64,000 nucleotides of DNA from Mesorhizobium sp. J8 (lineage in GTDB: Bacteria > Pseudomonadota > Alphaproteobacteria > Rhizobiales > Rhizobiaceae). The stretch covers positions 3,782,001-3,846,000 of the forward strand of contig NZ_AP024109.1 in assembly GCF_016591715.1 (NCBI RefSeq). The letters are read 5' to 3'. The translations under genes were made by a program, and so were the position numbers. The notes beneath the pieces are model-generated. The model made no database searches, was not told the origin of the DNA, and was given only the letters and a program-made list of their open reading frames with translations. This document shows, in pieces, positions 16,873-27,019 of this stretch (its first letter is position 1; each line of letters starts with the position of its first letter).

Positions 16873-17796
16873 CTACTCCGCGGCCGAAAGCTCGGCCTTC
16901 ACCTCATTGAGGATGCGCCGGCCCTCGCCCTCGCCGATACGGGCGATGTCGTCCTGGTATTTCAAAAGCACGCCGATCGTGTCCGACACGGTCTCCGGAT
17001 CGAGCGCCACCTTGTCAAGCTCCGTCAATGCGCCGGCCCAATCGATCGTTTCCGCGACGCCGGGCGCCTTGAACAGCTCGACCTGCCGCAGCTTCTGGAT
17101 GAAGGAGACGACCTCCGCCGAGAGCCGGCGGTTCGCCTGCGGCACCTTGCGCCGAACGATCTCCAGCTCGCGCTCGGCGTTCGGGTAGTCGACCCAATGG
17201 TAAAGGCAGCGCCGCTTCAGCGCGTCGTGGATTTCGCGCGTGCGGTTGGTGGTGATGATGACGATCGGCGGCTCTTCCGCCCTGATCGTGCCAAGCTCGG
17301 GAACGGTAACCTGGAAGTCGGACAGGATTTCGAGCAGGAAGGCCTCGAAGGCCTCGTCGGTTCGGTCGAGCTCGTCGATCAGAAACACCGGCGCAGCGTC
17401 CGCCTTGCCGGTCAGCGCATCGAGCACCGGGCGACGGATCAGGTATTTTTCGGAAAAGACATTGCGCTCCATGTCGGAGCGCACGACCTTGCCGGCCGCC
17501 TCCTCCATGCGGATCTCGATCATCTGGGCGGCGTAGTTCCACTCATAGACGGCCGAGGAGACATCGAGACCCTCGTAGCATTGCAGGCGGATCAGCCGGC
17601 GGCCGAGCGCGTCGGCCAGCACCTTGGCGATCTCGGTCTTGCCGACGCCCGCCTCGCCTTCGAGGAACAACGGCCGCTTCATGCGCAGCGATAAGAACAG
17701 CACGGTCGCCAGCGAACGGTCCGCGACATAATCCGCGCCGGTCAAAAGATCGAGTGTTTCGTCGATCGTTTTCGGCGCGGGGCGCGGCGCGGTCAT
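16873..17796 (-). CDS. coxD: CoxD-like MoxR family AAA+ ATPase
   Basis: A 307-residue AAA+ ATPase of the MoxR family. Walker A is GEAGVGKTE at 47-55, Walker B is VFLIDELDRTD near 135, and sensor 1 is IVIITTNRTREIHDALKRRC. It is of typical length for CoxD, which helps partially unfold and mature a molybdenum hydroxylase together with CoxE. It is the first gene of a minus-strand cluster running to 12900. Start MTAPRPAPKTIDETLDLLTG is typical for the family. Confidence 0.87.
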   Translation of the reverse strand: MTAPRPAPKTIDETLDLLTGADYVADRSLATVLFLSLRMKRPLFLEGEAGVGKTEIAKVLADALGRRLIRLQCYEGLDVSSAVYEWNYAAQMIEIRMEEAAGKVVRSDMERNVFSEKYLIRRPVLDALTGKADAAPVFLIDELDRTDEAFEAFLLEILSDFQVTVPELGTIRAEEPPIVIITTNRTREIHDALKRRCLYHWVDYPNAERELEIVRRKVPQANRRLSAEVVSFIQKLRQVELFKAPGVAETIDWAGALTELDKVALDPETVSDTIGVLLKYQDDIARIGEGEGRRILNEVKAELSAAE

Positions 17797-17824
17797 CTCG
17801 TCTCCGTGAATCCGCTTGCACGTT

Positions 17825-18319
17825 TCAAAGAACGTGATAGCCGCGGTTGTGGTAGATCAGCGGCCGCAAATTATCGCCGATGCGCAGGCCTGTCACCTTG
17901 CCAAAAAGCACACGGTGAGTGGCCAAATCCTTGGTATCGATGATCTCGCAGTCAAACACGGCAAGGGCGCCTTTCAGGGTCGGCGCGCCGGTCGAGATCA
18001 CATCCCATTCGGCCAGCGCAAAGCGCTCGTCCGCCGGCAGGCCGGTGATGCCGGAAAAGCCGATCGAGACGGCTTCCTGGTTCGAGGCGAGCGTATTCAA
18101 CGCGAACTTGCCGTTCTTGATGAAGGCTTCGTTCTTCACGTTCTCACGGTTGAGGCAGACCAGCACCGTCGGCGGGGTGTCCGAAACCGAACAGGCGGCG
18201 ATCACCGTCGCGCCGCGTTTGCCGCCGGGCCCGTCCGTCGTCACCACATGCACATGGCCGGCAAAATGCGCCATCGCATCGCGATAGTGCTGCGGTCCGA
18301 TATCATTGATCTTGAGCAC
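17825..18319 (-). CDS. Flavin reductase-like domain protein
   Basis: A 164-residue FMN-binding split-barrel protein of the flavin reductase family. Landmarks are HYRDAMAHFAGHVHVVTTDG (start of the barrel), GATVIAACSVSDTPPTVLVC, and the C-terminal HRVLFGKVTGL and PLIYHNRGYHVL. Such enzymes supply reduced flavin to partner monooxygenases. GTG 18319 is chosen because AGGTGG lies eight bases before it and the length matches the family; in-frame ATGs at 18364 and 18385 and a start at 18457 are possible but have poor ribosome binding sites. No monooxygenase is adjacent. Confidence 0.8.
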   Translation of the reverse strand: MLKINDIGPQHYRDAMAHFAGHVHVVTTDGPGGKRGATVIAACSVSDTPPTVLVCLNRENVKNEAFIKNGKFALNTLASNQEAVSIGFSGITGLPADERFALAEWDVISTGAPTLKGALAVFDCEIIDTKDLATHRVLFGKVTGLRIGDNLRPLIYHNRGYHVL

Positions 18320-18490
18320 CCGATAATCCACCTGTCGGAACCAGTCCGTTATATATGGCGGCATATTGCACGCCACAAGTTGCATACCACGGGCGAAGTG
18401 CTTGACTGCAATCCGCAAATTCGCGTGTTGCGCGCCGCTTAGCCAGCCTTTAGGCATTTCCTGGAATAGTGTCGGGACTGTATCCCCGGC

Positions 18491-19582
18491 ATGGAGGATT
18501 TCTTAGCCCGAATGCGTCTTCTCACGACGACATCAGCCGTGCTGCTCTGGCTGTCGCTGGCCGCGAGCGCCGAGGCCGAGACGCTGGTCGGCGTCGCGGC
18601 GCCGCTTTCCGGTCCGTCGGCGATCCTCGGCAAGCAGGTCGAGACCGGCGCGGATGTAGCGGCGGAGGCAAACGGCATCACGGTGAAAGTCATCGACGAT
18701 GCCTGCACGGCCGATGGCGGCGCCGCGGCGGCAAAAGAATTCGTCGAGGCCAAGATCAATGTCGTGGTGGGCTTTCTCTGCACCGAGGCGATCGAGGCCG
18801 CGCTGCCCATCCTGAAAAGTGCCAATATTCCGGTAATCACGGTCGGCGTGCGCACCGAAAGCCTCACTGACCGGCGCGCCAAGACCGGCTGGCCGGTCTA
18901 CCGGCTCGGCCCGCGCGGCGACGACGAGCGCAACGCCGTTGCCGCCAAGCTCACTCAGCTCTGGCGCGACGACCTGTTCGCCATCGTCGATGACGGCACC
19001 ATCTATGGCCGCGAAATGGCCGAGACCTTCCGCGCCGCGGCCGAGCAGGCCGCCTTGAAACCGGTCTTCGTCGACACGTTCCGGCCGCAGCTCGACAACC
19101 AGATCGGTCTGGTCGGCCGGCTGAAGAAGGCGGGCGCGACCAAGGTGTTCGCCGGCGGCGACGGCGACGATATCGCGATCATGGGTCGCGACGCCGCCTC
19201 CCTCGACGCCGGTATCACTTTCGCCGGGGGCGAAAACTTGCGCACGCCGGCGGGCGATGTCCCCTATGCGGTCGGCACGCTGATGATCGCCACGCCGGAA
19301 TGGGCGGAGGTCGCCGATTCCAAGGTGGTGCAGGCTTTCGGGGCGAAGAACATCGTGCCGGACGGCTACACGCTGCCGGCCTATGCCGCGGTCGAGGTCG
19401 CCAAGGCCGCGCTTGCCGGCGCGGAAAGCACCGGCAAGCCGCTCGGCGAAGCACTGACCGGCCATGATTTCGCGACCGCGATCGGCACCATCCGCTTCGA
19501 CGCCAAGGGCGATCTCAGCCAGAACCCATTTCGCCTCTTCCGATTCGACGGCACGCATTTCGTGCCGCTGGAGGACAAGTGA
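18491..19582 (+). CDS. Periplasmic substrate-binding protein, branched-chain amino acid type
   Basis: A 363-residue ABC-transporter binding protein of the Peripla_BP_6 (LivJ/K-like) class. A signal peptide is evident (RLLTTTSAVLLWLSLAASAEA). The mature chain begins TLVGVAAPLSGPSAILGKQ, the usual first strand and phosphate-like loop, and continues with DDACTADGGAAAAKEFVEAK. No permease or ATPase genes accompany it. The start may instead be ATG 18512, which places GGAGG 13 bases upstream and gives a more standard signal peptide. Its TGA overlaps the ATG of the peptidase gene. Confidence 0.83.
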   Translation: MEDFLARMRLLTTTSAVLLWLSLAASAEAETLVGVAAPLSGPSAILGKQVETGADVAAEANGITVKVIDDACTADGGAAAAKEFVEAKINVVVGFLCTEAIEAALPILKSANIPVITVGVRTESLTDRRAKTGWPVYRLGPRGDDERNAVAAKLTQLWRDDLFAIVDDGTIYGREMAETFRAAAEQAALKPVFVDTFRPQLDNQIGLVGRLKKAGATKVFAGGDGDDIAIMGRDAASLDAGITFAGGENLRTPAGDVPYAVGTLMIATPEWAEVADSKVVQAFGAKNIVPDGYTLPAYAAVEVAKAALAGAESTGKPLGEALTGHDFATAIGTIRFDAKGDLSQNPFRLFRFDGTHFVPLEDK

Positions 19583-20598
19583 TGTTCCGCACCGGACCAC
19601 GTAATCTCATCACCGACGTTGCCGGCCTCCGCGTCGGCAATGCCGCCGACGCCGGGCTCAAATCCGGCGTCACGGTGGTGCTGTGCGACGAGCCGGCGGT
19701 TGCCGGCATCCAGGTTCTGGGCGGCGCGCCGGGCACGCGCGAGACCGACCTGCTCGAGCCGCAGAATTCTATCGCGACGATCCATGCCGTCGTTCTGTCC
19801 GGCGGCTCTGCCTTCGGCCTTGACGCCGCCTCCGGCGTACAGGCGGCATTGCGCGAGAGGAGCATCGGTGTCGAGGTCGGCGGCTTCCGCGTGCCGATCG
19901 TGCCGGCCGCGATCCTGTTCGACCTGCGCAACGGCGGCGACAAGGATTGGGGGCGCTACCCGCCCTATCGTGAGCTCGGCTATGAGGCCGTGCAGGTGGC
20001 AGCAGCCGATTTCGCCATCGGCACGGCGGGTGCCGGCACCGGCGCGCTGACCTCCGGGCTGAAAGGCGGCCTGGGCTCAGCCTCGACCGTTCTCGACAGC
20101 GGCGTCACCATCGGCGCGCTCGCCGCCGTCAATCCGACCGGCTCGGTGACGGTCGGCGGCGGTCGCCATTTCTGGGCGGCGCCCTTCGAGATCGGCAACG
20201 AGTTCGGCGGCCTGGGCTATCCCGAGCCGCTGCCGCAAGATGCCAAGAAGATTGTGCTGAAATACCGCGACCGGCGCGTCGGTGGCGAGGCCGAAGGCGG
20301 CAGCACCACCATCGCCGTCATCGCCACCGACGCTGTGCTGAGCAAGGCCGCCGCCAAGCGGCTGGCGATTTCGGCGCATGACGGCTTCGCCCGCGCCATC
20401 TGGCCGACGCATACGCCGGCCGACGGCGATCTGGTGTTTGCACTGGCCACAGGCAGGAGCGGCATCGAACTCGGCACCGAGGCTGCGATCGACCTCTTCG
20501 CGGCGGCCGGCGCGACCATAGCGCGCGCGATCAGCCGTGGCGTCCATGCCGCGACGCCGGCCGATGGCGATTTGTTACCCGTCTGGTCGTCGCGTTGA
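19582..20598 (+). CDS. P1 family peptidase (DmpA/BapA type aminopeptidase)
   Basis: A 338-residue self-processing N-terminal nucleophile hydrolase of the DmpA family, which cleaves into two subunits to expose a Ser or Thr. The conserved parts are VVLSGGSAFGLDAASGV at about 70-86, VNPTGSVTVGG near 184-194, and GGSTTIAVIATDA at 239-251 where cleavage would create the nucleophile (Ser241 or Thr242). Relatives release N-terminal D-, L- or beta-amino acids from peptides and amides. Translational coupling to a binding protein suggests peptide or amino-amide scavenging. Confidence 0.88.
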   Translation: MFRTGPRNLITDVAGLRVGNAADAGLKSGVTVVLCDEPAVAGIQVLGGAPGTRETDLLEPQNSIATIHAVVLSGGSAFGLDAASGVQAALRERSIGVEVGGFRVPIVPAAILFDLRNGGDKDWGRYPPYRELGYEAVQVAAADFAIGTAGAGTGALTSGLKGGLGSASTVLDSGVTIGALAAVNPTGSVTVGGGRHFWAAPFEIGNEFGGLGYPEPLPQDAKKIVLKYRDRRVGGEAEGGSTTIAVIATDAVLSKAAAKRLAISAHDGFARAIWPTHTPADGDLVFALATGRSGIELGTEAAIDLFAAAGATIARAISRGVHAATPADGDLLPVWSSR

Positions 20599-20613
20599 TT
20601 GGCTCGGTGCCGA

Positions 20614-20871
20614 TCAGGTCGGATCGGATTTTTCTTCCTCGAAGGTGACGGCGACATCGGAATTCGCGGAGAGCCATACCTTCTGCCCGTCGATCTCCGC
20701 GACCAAGGCAAGCGAGATGTAGTGGTGATGGCCCTTGTGCGAGCCCATGCCGCTGTCGGCCTTGGTCAGCTTGATCCGGTCGCCCTCGACCTTGTCGACG
20801 GTGCCGATATGGACGCCGTCGGCGCCGATCACTTCCATATGTCCGCGTATCTTGCTGATGTCGGTGCTCAT
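20614..20871 (-). CDS. DUF2171 protein
   Basis: An 85-residue soluble protein that fits DUF2171, a small beta-barrel of the PRC-barrel type: HMEVIGADGVHIGTVDKVEG at 11-30, DRIKLTK, and KGHHHYISLALVAEIDGQKV. These proteins are often stress-associated but have no assigned activity. ATG 20871 opens the canonical MSTDISKIRGHMEVIG; the upstream in-frame extension is not conserved-looking. It is convergent with the peptidase gene, 15 bp apart. Confidence 0.82.
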   Translation of the reverse strand: MSTDISKIRGHMEVIGADGVHIGTVDKVEGDRIKLTKADSGMGSHKGHHHYISLALVAEIDGQKVWLSANSDVAVTFEEEKSDPT

Positions 20872-21143
20872 GCTGGTCCTCCGCTGGATGGCGATGTGCC
20901 CTTTTGGATGCGAGACGGCCGACAATAACAAATGAACGCCGGATTGGATGCATCGCACGGCACGTCTCGTTCACCATGGCGTGATAGGCATGACGCCGTT
21001 GAGACAGAGGCCGAACTGGTGACGCTCCCGGTTTGCGGCGCTTCCAGCGGTCAGCATCTGGTTTGCGCGGCAGCGGCGTTGAGCATTGGGCCCGCCTCTG
21101 TTAGGACGCGGCCGACGCTTCTCCCAGGCAGGACTGAAAACAG

Positions 21144-22451
<1,308 letters not shown>

Positions 22452-22630
22452 CCTTCCTTCTCCCCGTTCACGGGGAGAAGGTGCCCGAAGGGCGGATGAG
22501 GGGCGGCGCCGACTTTGACGATCACCGCACCCTTAGGCTCTGCGGCCGAAAAGACAATCTCGAAAACGTGGCACTGCCCCTCATTGCCCTGCCGGGCATT
22601 TCTCTCCGTATAGTGACGGGGGAGAAAGAC
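22452..22630. repeat. Paired short palindromic repeat (TTCTCCCCG family), inverted pair
   Basis: Right after purB there is CTTCTCCCCGTTCACGGGGA with a second half CCCGAAGGGCGGATGAGGGG. About 120 bp on, at 22571-22629, a similar unit occurs in the opposite orientation (CCCCTCATTGCCCTGCCGGG then a CTCCGT/ACGGGG stem). The same family appears at 47420-47574, 56201-56470 and 60119-60172, always between genes. Confidence 0.8.
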
Positions 22631-22648
22631 GCTGTCACCGGCGCCGGC

Positions 22649-23461
22649 TCAAGCCTTCCCCGGCACCGTCCTGATCACCGTGCCCCATGGATCCTCACGG
22701 CTCGTCTCCGCCGTCGCGTTGTCGGAGCGCATCTCGACCCAGGCGAGGCCTGAGCGCGACGGATCGCGGCGGCCGGCGCCGGCGCTCTGCCACGCATTGG
22801 CGCCGATATGGTGGTGGTAATGGCCGGACGACAGGAACACCGCCTGGCTGCCATATTTGGCGACGGTGTCGAAGCCGAACTGGTCATGCCACCAGGCTTC
22901 GGCATCCTCCGGCCGGCCGACCCGCAGATGCACGTGGCCGACAATGGTGTTTTCCGGCGCGCCCTGCCAACCGGCATCGCCGGGCGGCACGCTGCCCACC
23001 ACCGCCGGCAGGTTCAGCCGTTCGGTCGCCATGGCGATCCTGTCGCCGTTCCATTTCCAGTCTTGCGGACGGCGGTCGGCATAGATCTCGATGCCGTTGC
23101 CTTCCGGGTCGGTCAGATAGAGCGCCTCGCTGACCAGATGGTCGGATGCGCCCTCAATGGCGATGCGGTTGGCGGCGGCGTAGCTGATCCAACGGCCGAG
23201 ATCGGCGCGCGACGGCAAAAGGAACGCCGTGTGGAAAAGCCCGGCGCTGCGCGGATCGTCAGGCTTGGCCGCGGAATCCGGCTCCAGGACCAACAATGGC
23301 CGGTTGGCGGCGCCAAGCGTGATCGCGCCGTCGGCGCGGCTCAACTCCTGCAGGCCGACGACCGCGCGGTAATAGGCGGCCAGACTCTCCGCGTCGCGCG
23401 CCTTCAGCCCGACACGCGACACGCTGACCGGGGTGGTCGCGGCAAAAGGCAGTTCGCTCAT
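22649..23461 (-). CDS. VOC family extradiol dioxygenase-like protein (CatE type)
   Basis: A 270-residue protein with two vicinal-oxygen-chelate modules. Metal ligands are suggested by VGHVHLRVG near 168, GHYHHHIGANAW near 210 and EGNGIEIYADR near 125. Two-module VOC proteins of this length include CatE-like catechol 2,3-dioxygenases and glyoxalase relatives; the actual substrate is open. ATG 23461 begins MSELPFAATTPVSVSRVGLK, the normal start of the first module. It is divergent from the hydrolase gene at 23665. Confidence 0.8.
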   Translation of the reverse strand: MSELPFAATTPVSVSRVGLKARDAESLAAYYRAVVGLQELSRADGAITLGAANRPLLVLEPDSAAKPDDPRSAGLFHTAFLLPSRADLGRWISYAAANRIAIEGASDHLVSEALYLTDPEGNGIEIYADRRPQDWKWNGDRIAMATERLNLPAVVGSVPPGDAGWQGAPENTIVGHVHLRVGRPEDAEAWWHDQFGFDTVAKYGSQAVFLSSGHYHHHIGANAWQSAGAGRRDPSRSGLAWVEMRSDNATAETSREDPWGTVIRTVPGKA

Positions 23462-23594
23462 CAAACTCTCCGTTCGGGTGACGCCTATTCCCGAAAAGGG
23501 GATTTGCAGGCCGCCCGCGCTCTTGTTGCTTGTTCCCTCTCCAAATCGTCGATTGCGATCGTTCACACAAGAGAGCAAGAATCGAACAAGTTGT

Positions 23595-23606
23595 TCACAA
23601 TTGTGA
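23595..23606. promoter_or_regulatory. Palindromic operator-like site between divergent genes
   Basis: TCACAATTGTGA is a perfect 12-base palindrome in the 203 bp between the VOC gene and the small hydrolase gene, flanked by partly symmetrical GT and TCAC bases. Its place between divergent genes suggests a repressor site; the regulator is unknown. Confidence 0.35.
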
Positions 23607-23664
23607 TCACGCCGAAATTGGCGACAGGGTTGCAGCCGGGAAGGCCGCTCGCTACATCGGCGCC

Positions 23665-24222
23665 ATGAAAGTCAAAGACGCAGATATCCTGATCGTGCCG
23701 GGCTACACCAATTCAGGCCCCGAGCACTGGCAGACCCGCTGGCAATCCAAACTGTCGACGGCGCGCCGGGTCGAGCAGGCGGAATGGACGAAGCCCGTGC
23801 GCGAGGACTGGACGGCAAGCGTGGCGAACGCGGTCAACGAGGCCGAGCGTCCAGTGGTTCTCGTCGCGCATTCGCTCGGCGTCGCGGCGGCGGTGCAGGC
23901 CATCCCGCAATTCAGGAAGCCGGTCGCGGGCGCCTTTTTCGTGGCGCCGCCCGACGTCTCCAATCCGGAAATCCGGCCGAGGCATCTGATGACCTTCGGC
24001 CCTTATTCGCGCGATCCCCTGCCTTTTCCGTCTATTGTGATCGCCAGCCGCAACGATCCGTTCTGCGCCTTCGCGGTCGCCGAGGACATCGCCGCAGCCT
24101 GGGGGTCGCTGTTCATCGATGCCGGCGAGGCCGGCCATCTCAACCACGATGCCGGCTTCGGCCCCTGGCCCGAGGGTTCGATGACTTTCGCCAAATTCCT
24201 GACGGAACTGAAGCAGCCCTGA
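23665..24222 (+). CDS. RBBP9/YdeN-like serine hydrolase
   Basis: A 185-residue alpha/beta hydrolase of the RBBP9/YdeN family. The hallmark opening is ILIVPGYTNSGPEHWQTRW at about 8-26. The nucleophile Ser lies in VLVAHSLGVAA near 75, an Asp in ASRNDPFC near 130, and the His in AGHLNHDAGFGPWPEG near 157. Function in bacteria is unknown beyond esterase-like chemistry. ATG 23665 is chosen because residues encoded upstream in frame lie in the divergent promoter and show no family features. Confidence 0.85.
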   Translation: MKVKDADILIVPGYTNSGPEHWQTRWQSKLSTARRVEQAEWTKPVREDWTASVANAVNEAERPVVLVAHSLGVAAAVQAIPQFRKPVAGAFFVAPPDVSNPEIRPRHLMTFGPYSRDPLPFPSIVIASRNDPFCAFAVAEDIAAAWGSLFIDAGEAGHLNHDAGFGPWPEGSMTFAKFLTELKQP

Positions 24223-24230
24223 GACGGCCC

Positions 24231-24401
24231 AAGGTGTGTTGAGATTCAGGTCAGGCTGAGTCGGAGTCGAAGACGGGCGCGAAGCGACCAAACTGGACGG
24301 ATTCCGAGAACCGGAGCGGAGCGTACTTAAAGTACGCGAGCACCGGAAGCGCTGGAAACCGCCATTTGCAGGCCGGCCTCACCTGAATATCAGCACACCT
24401 T
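24231..24401. repeat. Repeat element of about 170 bp with inverted ends
   Basis: The left end AAGGTGTGTTGAGATTCAGG and the right end CCTGAATATCAGCACACCTT are imperfect inverted copies. The centre holds GCGTACTTAAAGTACGC, itself a palindrome, flanked by ACCGGAGCGG / GAGCACCGG. The whole could fold into a long hairpin. Its right end supplies the TAA stop codon of the aldolase gene. A fragment of the same right end occurs at the murI stop (42100-42154). Confidence 0.75.
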
Positions 24402-25173
24402 AGGAGCCGATTGAATCCCGCATGCTTTTCAGCAGCGTCTTGGCGCCGAGCGAGATCAGCGTGTGGTCCGAGCCCATGGCGAGCAGCCGGAAGCCCATCG
24501 ACACCACGCGCCCGGCAATCGCCGGTTCGATGACGTAGATCGCGGCATGCTTGCCGGCCTTGCGCGTCCGCTCGGCGATCGACGCGACCGTCTCCATCAT
24601 GCTTTCCAGCGTCGAACTGACGGTGGCGCCGTTCGACCAGGCGATCGAGAAATCCGACGGGCCGACGAAAATGCCGTCGATGCCGGGCGTGTCCAGGATT
24701 CCGTCGAGCGCATCGAGGGCCGCCCGGGTCTCGATCATCGCGAAAGCCATGGTGCGCTCGTTCGTATCGCGCAGCCATTCGGCATGATCACCCTTGCCGT
24801 AACGCGGGAAGGCATAGGTCGGACCCCAGGAGCGCTCGCCCAGCGGCGGATATTTCATCGCTGCGGCGAACTGCCTTGCGTCGGCCACGGAATTTACCAT
24901 GGGCGCGATCACCGCCTCGGCGCCGAAATCCAGCGCGCGGCTTGCCATATCGAAGCGCCCGACCGGAATGCGCACCAGCGCCGGCTTGTTGGCTGCCAGC
25001 ACCGGCACAACGCCGCGAAGCACGCTGTCCTCGTGATGGCCGCCATGCTGCATGTCAAGGGTGACGGCGTCAAAACCCTGCTTGGCGATGATCTCGACCG
25101 TCAGCGCGTCCGGCACGCCCGACCAGGCGGTGAACAGCGTTTCGTCGGCGGCCAGGCGGGATTTGAGCGACAT
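24400..25173 (-). CDS. HpcH/HpaI family aldolase
   Basis: A 257-residue class II pyruvate aldolase of the HpcH/HpaI family, which splits 2-keto-4-hydroxy acids such as 4-hydroxy-2-oxoheptanedioate. Visible are FDAVTLDMQHGGH near 33-45 (active-site Asp and His), the Arg of LVRIPVGR near 71, metal-binding Glu in FAMIETRAAL, and FVGPSDFSIAWSNG. ATG 25173 gives the family start MSLKSRLAADETLFTAWSG. No aromatic or uronate catabolic genes adjoin it, so its pathway is not clear. Confidence 0.9.
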   Translation of the reverse strand: MSLKSRLAADETLFTAWSGVPDALTVEIIAKQGFDAVTLDMQHGGHHEDSVLRGVVPVLAANKPALVRIPVGRFDMASRALDFGAEAVIAPMVNSVADARQFAAAMKYPPLGERSWGPTYAFPRYGKGDHAEWLRDTNERTMAFAMIETRAALDALDGILDTPGIDGIFVGPSDFSIAWSNGATVSSTLESMMETVASIAERTRKAGKHAAIYVIEPAIAGRVVSMGFRLLAMGSDHTLISLGAKTLLKSMRDSIGS

Positions 25174-25230
25174 CGGAACTTTCCTCGTTAACAATCCGCA
25201 GTTTCGGCCGGAAACGACACCAAGGCAAAG

Positions 25231-25257
25231 AAAAACCGCCCGGTTTGGCCGGGCGGT
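25231..25257 (-). terminator. Rho-independent terminator of the zeta-inhibitor gene
   Basis: Read on the minus strand, ACCGCCCGG-CCAAA-CCGGGCGGT forms a nine-base stem followed by TTTTCTTT. It lies about 70 bp downstream of the stop at 25329 and just upstream of the aldolase start, so it separates the two transcripts. Confidence 0.8.
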
Positions 25258-25328
25258 CGATTGGTCCAACTAACCCATGGCGCCGGAAAGCGTGGAGCGG
25301 CTTTCGAACGACATCGTGGCCATCAGCC

Positions 25329-25649
25329 TCAGCTATTCTTGATCTGCTCGATCGCCTGCGCCATCAACTCGTCCATGGTCCGGCGGATCTGATGGTCCGA
25401 CTGGGCGACGCCAGCGGCGTCGAAATCCTTGCGTATCTTGCGGAAGACGTCGTGGTCGCCCGCTTCCTCGATGTCGGAGACCACCACTTCCTTGGCATAG
25501 GCTTCGGCATCGGCGCCGGATTTGCCGAGTTTTTCGGCGGCCCACAGGCCGAGCGCCTTGTTGCGGCGCGCCGAGGCCTTGAAGCGAAGCTCCTCGTCGA
25601 AGGCGAATTTGCGCTCAAAGCCTTCTTCGCGGTCTTTCATGCTGCTCAT
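25329..25649 (-). CDS. DUF1476 / F1-ATPase zeta-type inhibitor
   Basis: A 106-residue protein starting MSSMKDREEGFERKFAFDEE, the pattern of DUF1476. In Paracoccus the homologous zeta subunit inserts its N-terminal inhibitory helix into F1-ATPase and blocks ATP hydrolysis. The body shows the expected four-helix layout with ALGLWAAEKLGKSGADAEAY. ATG 25649 or 25640 may be used. It is divergent from purC, a neighbour relation common in alphaproteobacteria, and ends at its own terminator. Confidence 0.85.
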   Translation of the reverse strand: MSSMKDREEGFERKFAFDEELRFKASARRNKALGLWAAEKLGKSGADAEAYAKEVVVSDIEEAGDHDVFRKIRKDFDAAGVAQSDHQIRRTMDELMAQAIEQIKNS

Positions 25650-25870
25650 GACGTCCCTCCGATCAATCCGATTCGCTTGGCAATGAATATGTGTGATGGG
25701 CAAGCACAAACCAAAAGGTCGCGGGTCGGTCAATATGCTTCCTCGCATGCTGCGCTGCGGCATTTCGGTTCTGAAAGCGGTTGATTCGCGGGATTTGCCG
25801 ATTGAGCAAACCAGACGATTGCGATAACACCGGCATTGAACGCCGCCTTCGCCATACTAATTTAGGCAGA

Positions 25871-25902
25871 CGGACAGGAACCGGTCACCTGCCGCCTGTC
25901 CG
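25871..25902 (+). promoter_or_regulatory. Leader hairpin upstream of purC
   Basis: CGGACAGG at 25871 and CCTGTCCG at 25895 can pair around a 16-base loop, about 20 bases before the purC start codon. It could affect translation or stability of the purC message; there is no uridine run and no known riboswitch pattern. Confidence 0.3.
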
Positions 25903-25922
25903 CAGATCCAGAGAAAAATCAA

Positions 25923-26717
25923 ATGAAAAATCGCCGCCGCATTTATGAAGGCAAGGCCAAGATCCTCTATGAAGGACCTGAGCCGGGGACGCTGATCCAG
26001 TTTTTCAAGGATGATGCCACCGCCTTCAACAAAAAGAAGCACGAGGTGGTCGATGGCAAGGGCGTGCTTAACAACCGCATTTCCGAGCACATCTTCAATC
26101 ACTTGAACCGCATGGGCATCCCGACCCATTTCATCCGCCGGCTCAACATGCGCGAGCAGTTGATCAAGGAAGTCGAGATCATTCCGCTCGAGGTCGTGGT
26201 GCGCAACGTCGCCGCCGGCTCGCTGTCCAAGCGCCTCGGCATCGAGGAAGGCACCGTGCTGCCGCGCTCGATCATCGAATTCTATTACAAGGCCGATGCG
26301 CTCGACGACCCGATGGTGTCGGAAGAGCACATCACCGCCTTCGGCTGGGCCAGTCCGCAGGAAATCGACGACATCATGGCGCTGGCCATCCGCGTCAACG
26401 ACTTCCTGTCCGGCCTGTTCCTCGGCGTCGGCATCCAGCTCGTCGACTTCAAGATCGAATGCGGCCGCCTGTTCGAGGGCGACATGATGCGCATCGTCGT
26501 CGCCGACGAGATCTCGCCGGATTCCTGCCGGCTGTGGGACGTCGCTACCCAGGACAAGCTCGACAAAGACCGTTTCCGCCGCGACATGGGCGGCCTGGTC
26601 GAGGCTTATCAGGAGGTCGCCCGCCGTCTCGGCATCATCAACGAGAACGAGCCGCCGCGCCCGACAGGTCCGGTCCTCGTCGCCTCTTCCGAGGCGCCCA
26701 AGGGCCTGAAGCACTAA
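25923..26717 (+). CDS. purC: SAICAR synthase
   Basis: A 264-residue phosphoribosylaminoimidazole-succinocarboxamide synthase, joining CAIR and aspartate with ATP. The sequence opens with the nucleotide-binding [14 protein letters not shown], followed by [13 protein letters not shown], the conserved [14 protein letters not shown] near 85, and [10 protein letters not shown] and [12 protein letters not shown] near the C terminus that bind metal and substrate. The C terminus extends about ten residues beyond typical PurC. It is followed 60 bp later by purS, so the purC-purS-purQ group is probably one transcript. Confidence 0.97.
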   Translation: MKNRRRIYEGKAKILYEGPEPGTLIQFFKDDATAFNKKKHEVVDGKGVLNNRISEHIFNHLNRMGIPTHFIRRLNMREQLIKEVEIIPLEVVVRNVAAGSLSKRLGIEEGTVLPRSIIEFYYKADALDDPMVSEEHITAFGWASPQEIDDIMALAIRVNDFLSGLFLGVGIQLVDFKIECGRLFEGDMMRIVVADEISPDSCRLWDVATQDKLDKDRFRRDMGGLVEAYQEVARRLGIINENEPPRPTGPVLVASSEAPKGLKH

Positions 26718-26777
26718 TTACCAGGCCTGCCGGACAATGCGGGCCTTTTCCAAACGACCATCTGCCCAGGAGTATCG

Positions 26778-27017
26778 ATGAAAGCCCGTATCACCGTCAC
26801 CCTCAAGAACGGCGTCCTCGACCCGCAGGGCAAGGCGATCGAGCACGCGCTCTCCGGGCTGGGCTTCGACGGCGTCGGTCAGGTGCGCCAGGGCAAGGTG
26901 TTCGACATCGAGCTTACTGGAACCGACAAGGCCAAGGCCGAAGCCGACCTCAAGGCCATGTGCGACAAGCTTCTGGCGAACACGGTGATTGAAAATTACG
27001 CGGTGGAGATCGCCTGA
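26778..27017 (+). CDS. purS: FGAM synthase subunit PurS
   Basis: A 79-residue protein that bridges PurL and PurQ in the three-component formylglycinamidine ribonucleotide synthase. The opening [20 protein letters not shown] and the [20 protein letters not shown] stretch are characteristic. An AGGAG ribosome binding site precedes the ATG. It stops two bases before the purQ start, implying translational coupling and matched subunit amounts. Confidence 0.96.
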   Translation: MKARITVTLKNGVLDPQGKAIEHALSGLGFDGVGQVRQGKVFDIELTGTDKAKAEADLKAMCDKLLANTVIENYAVEIA

Positions 27018-27019
27018 CA

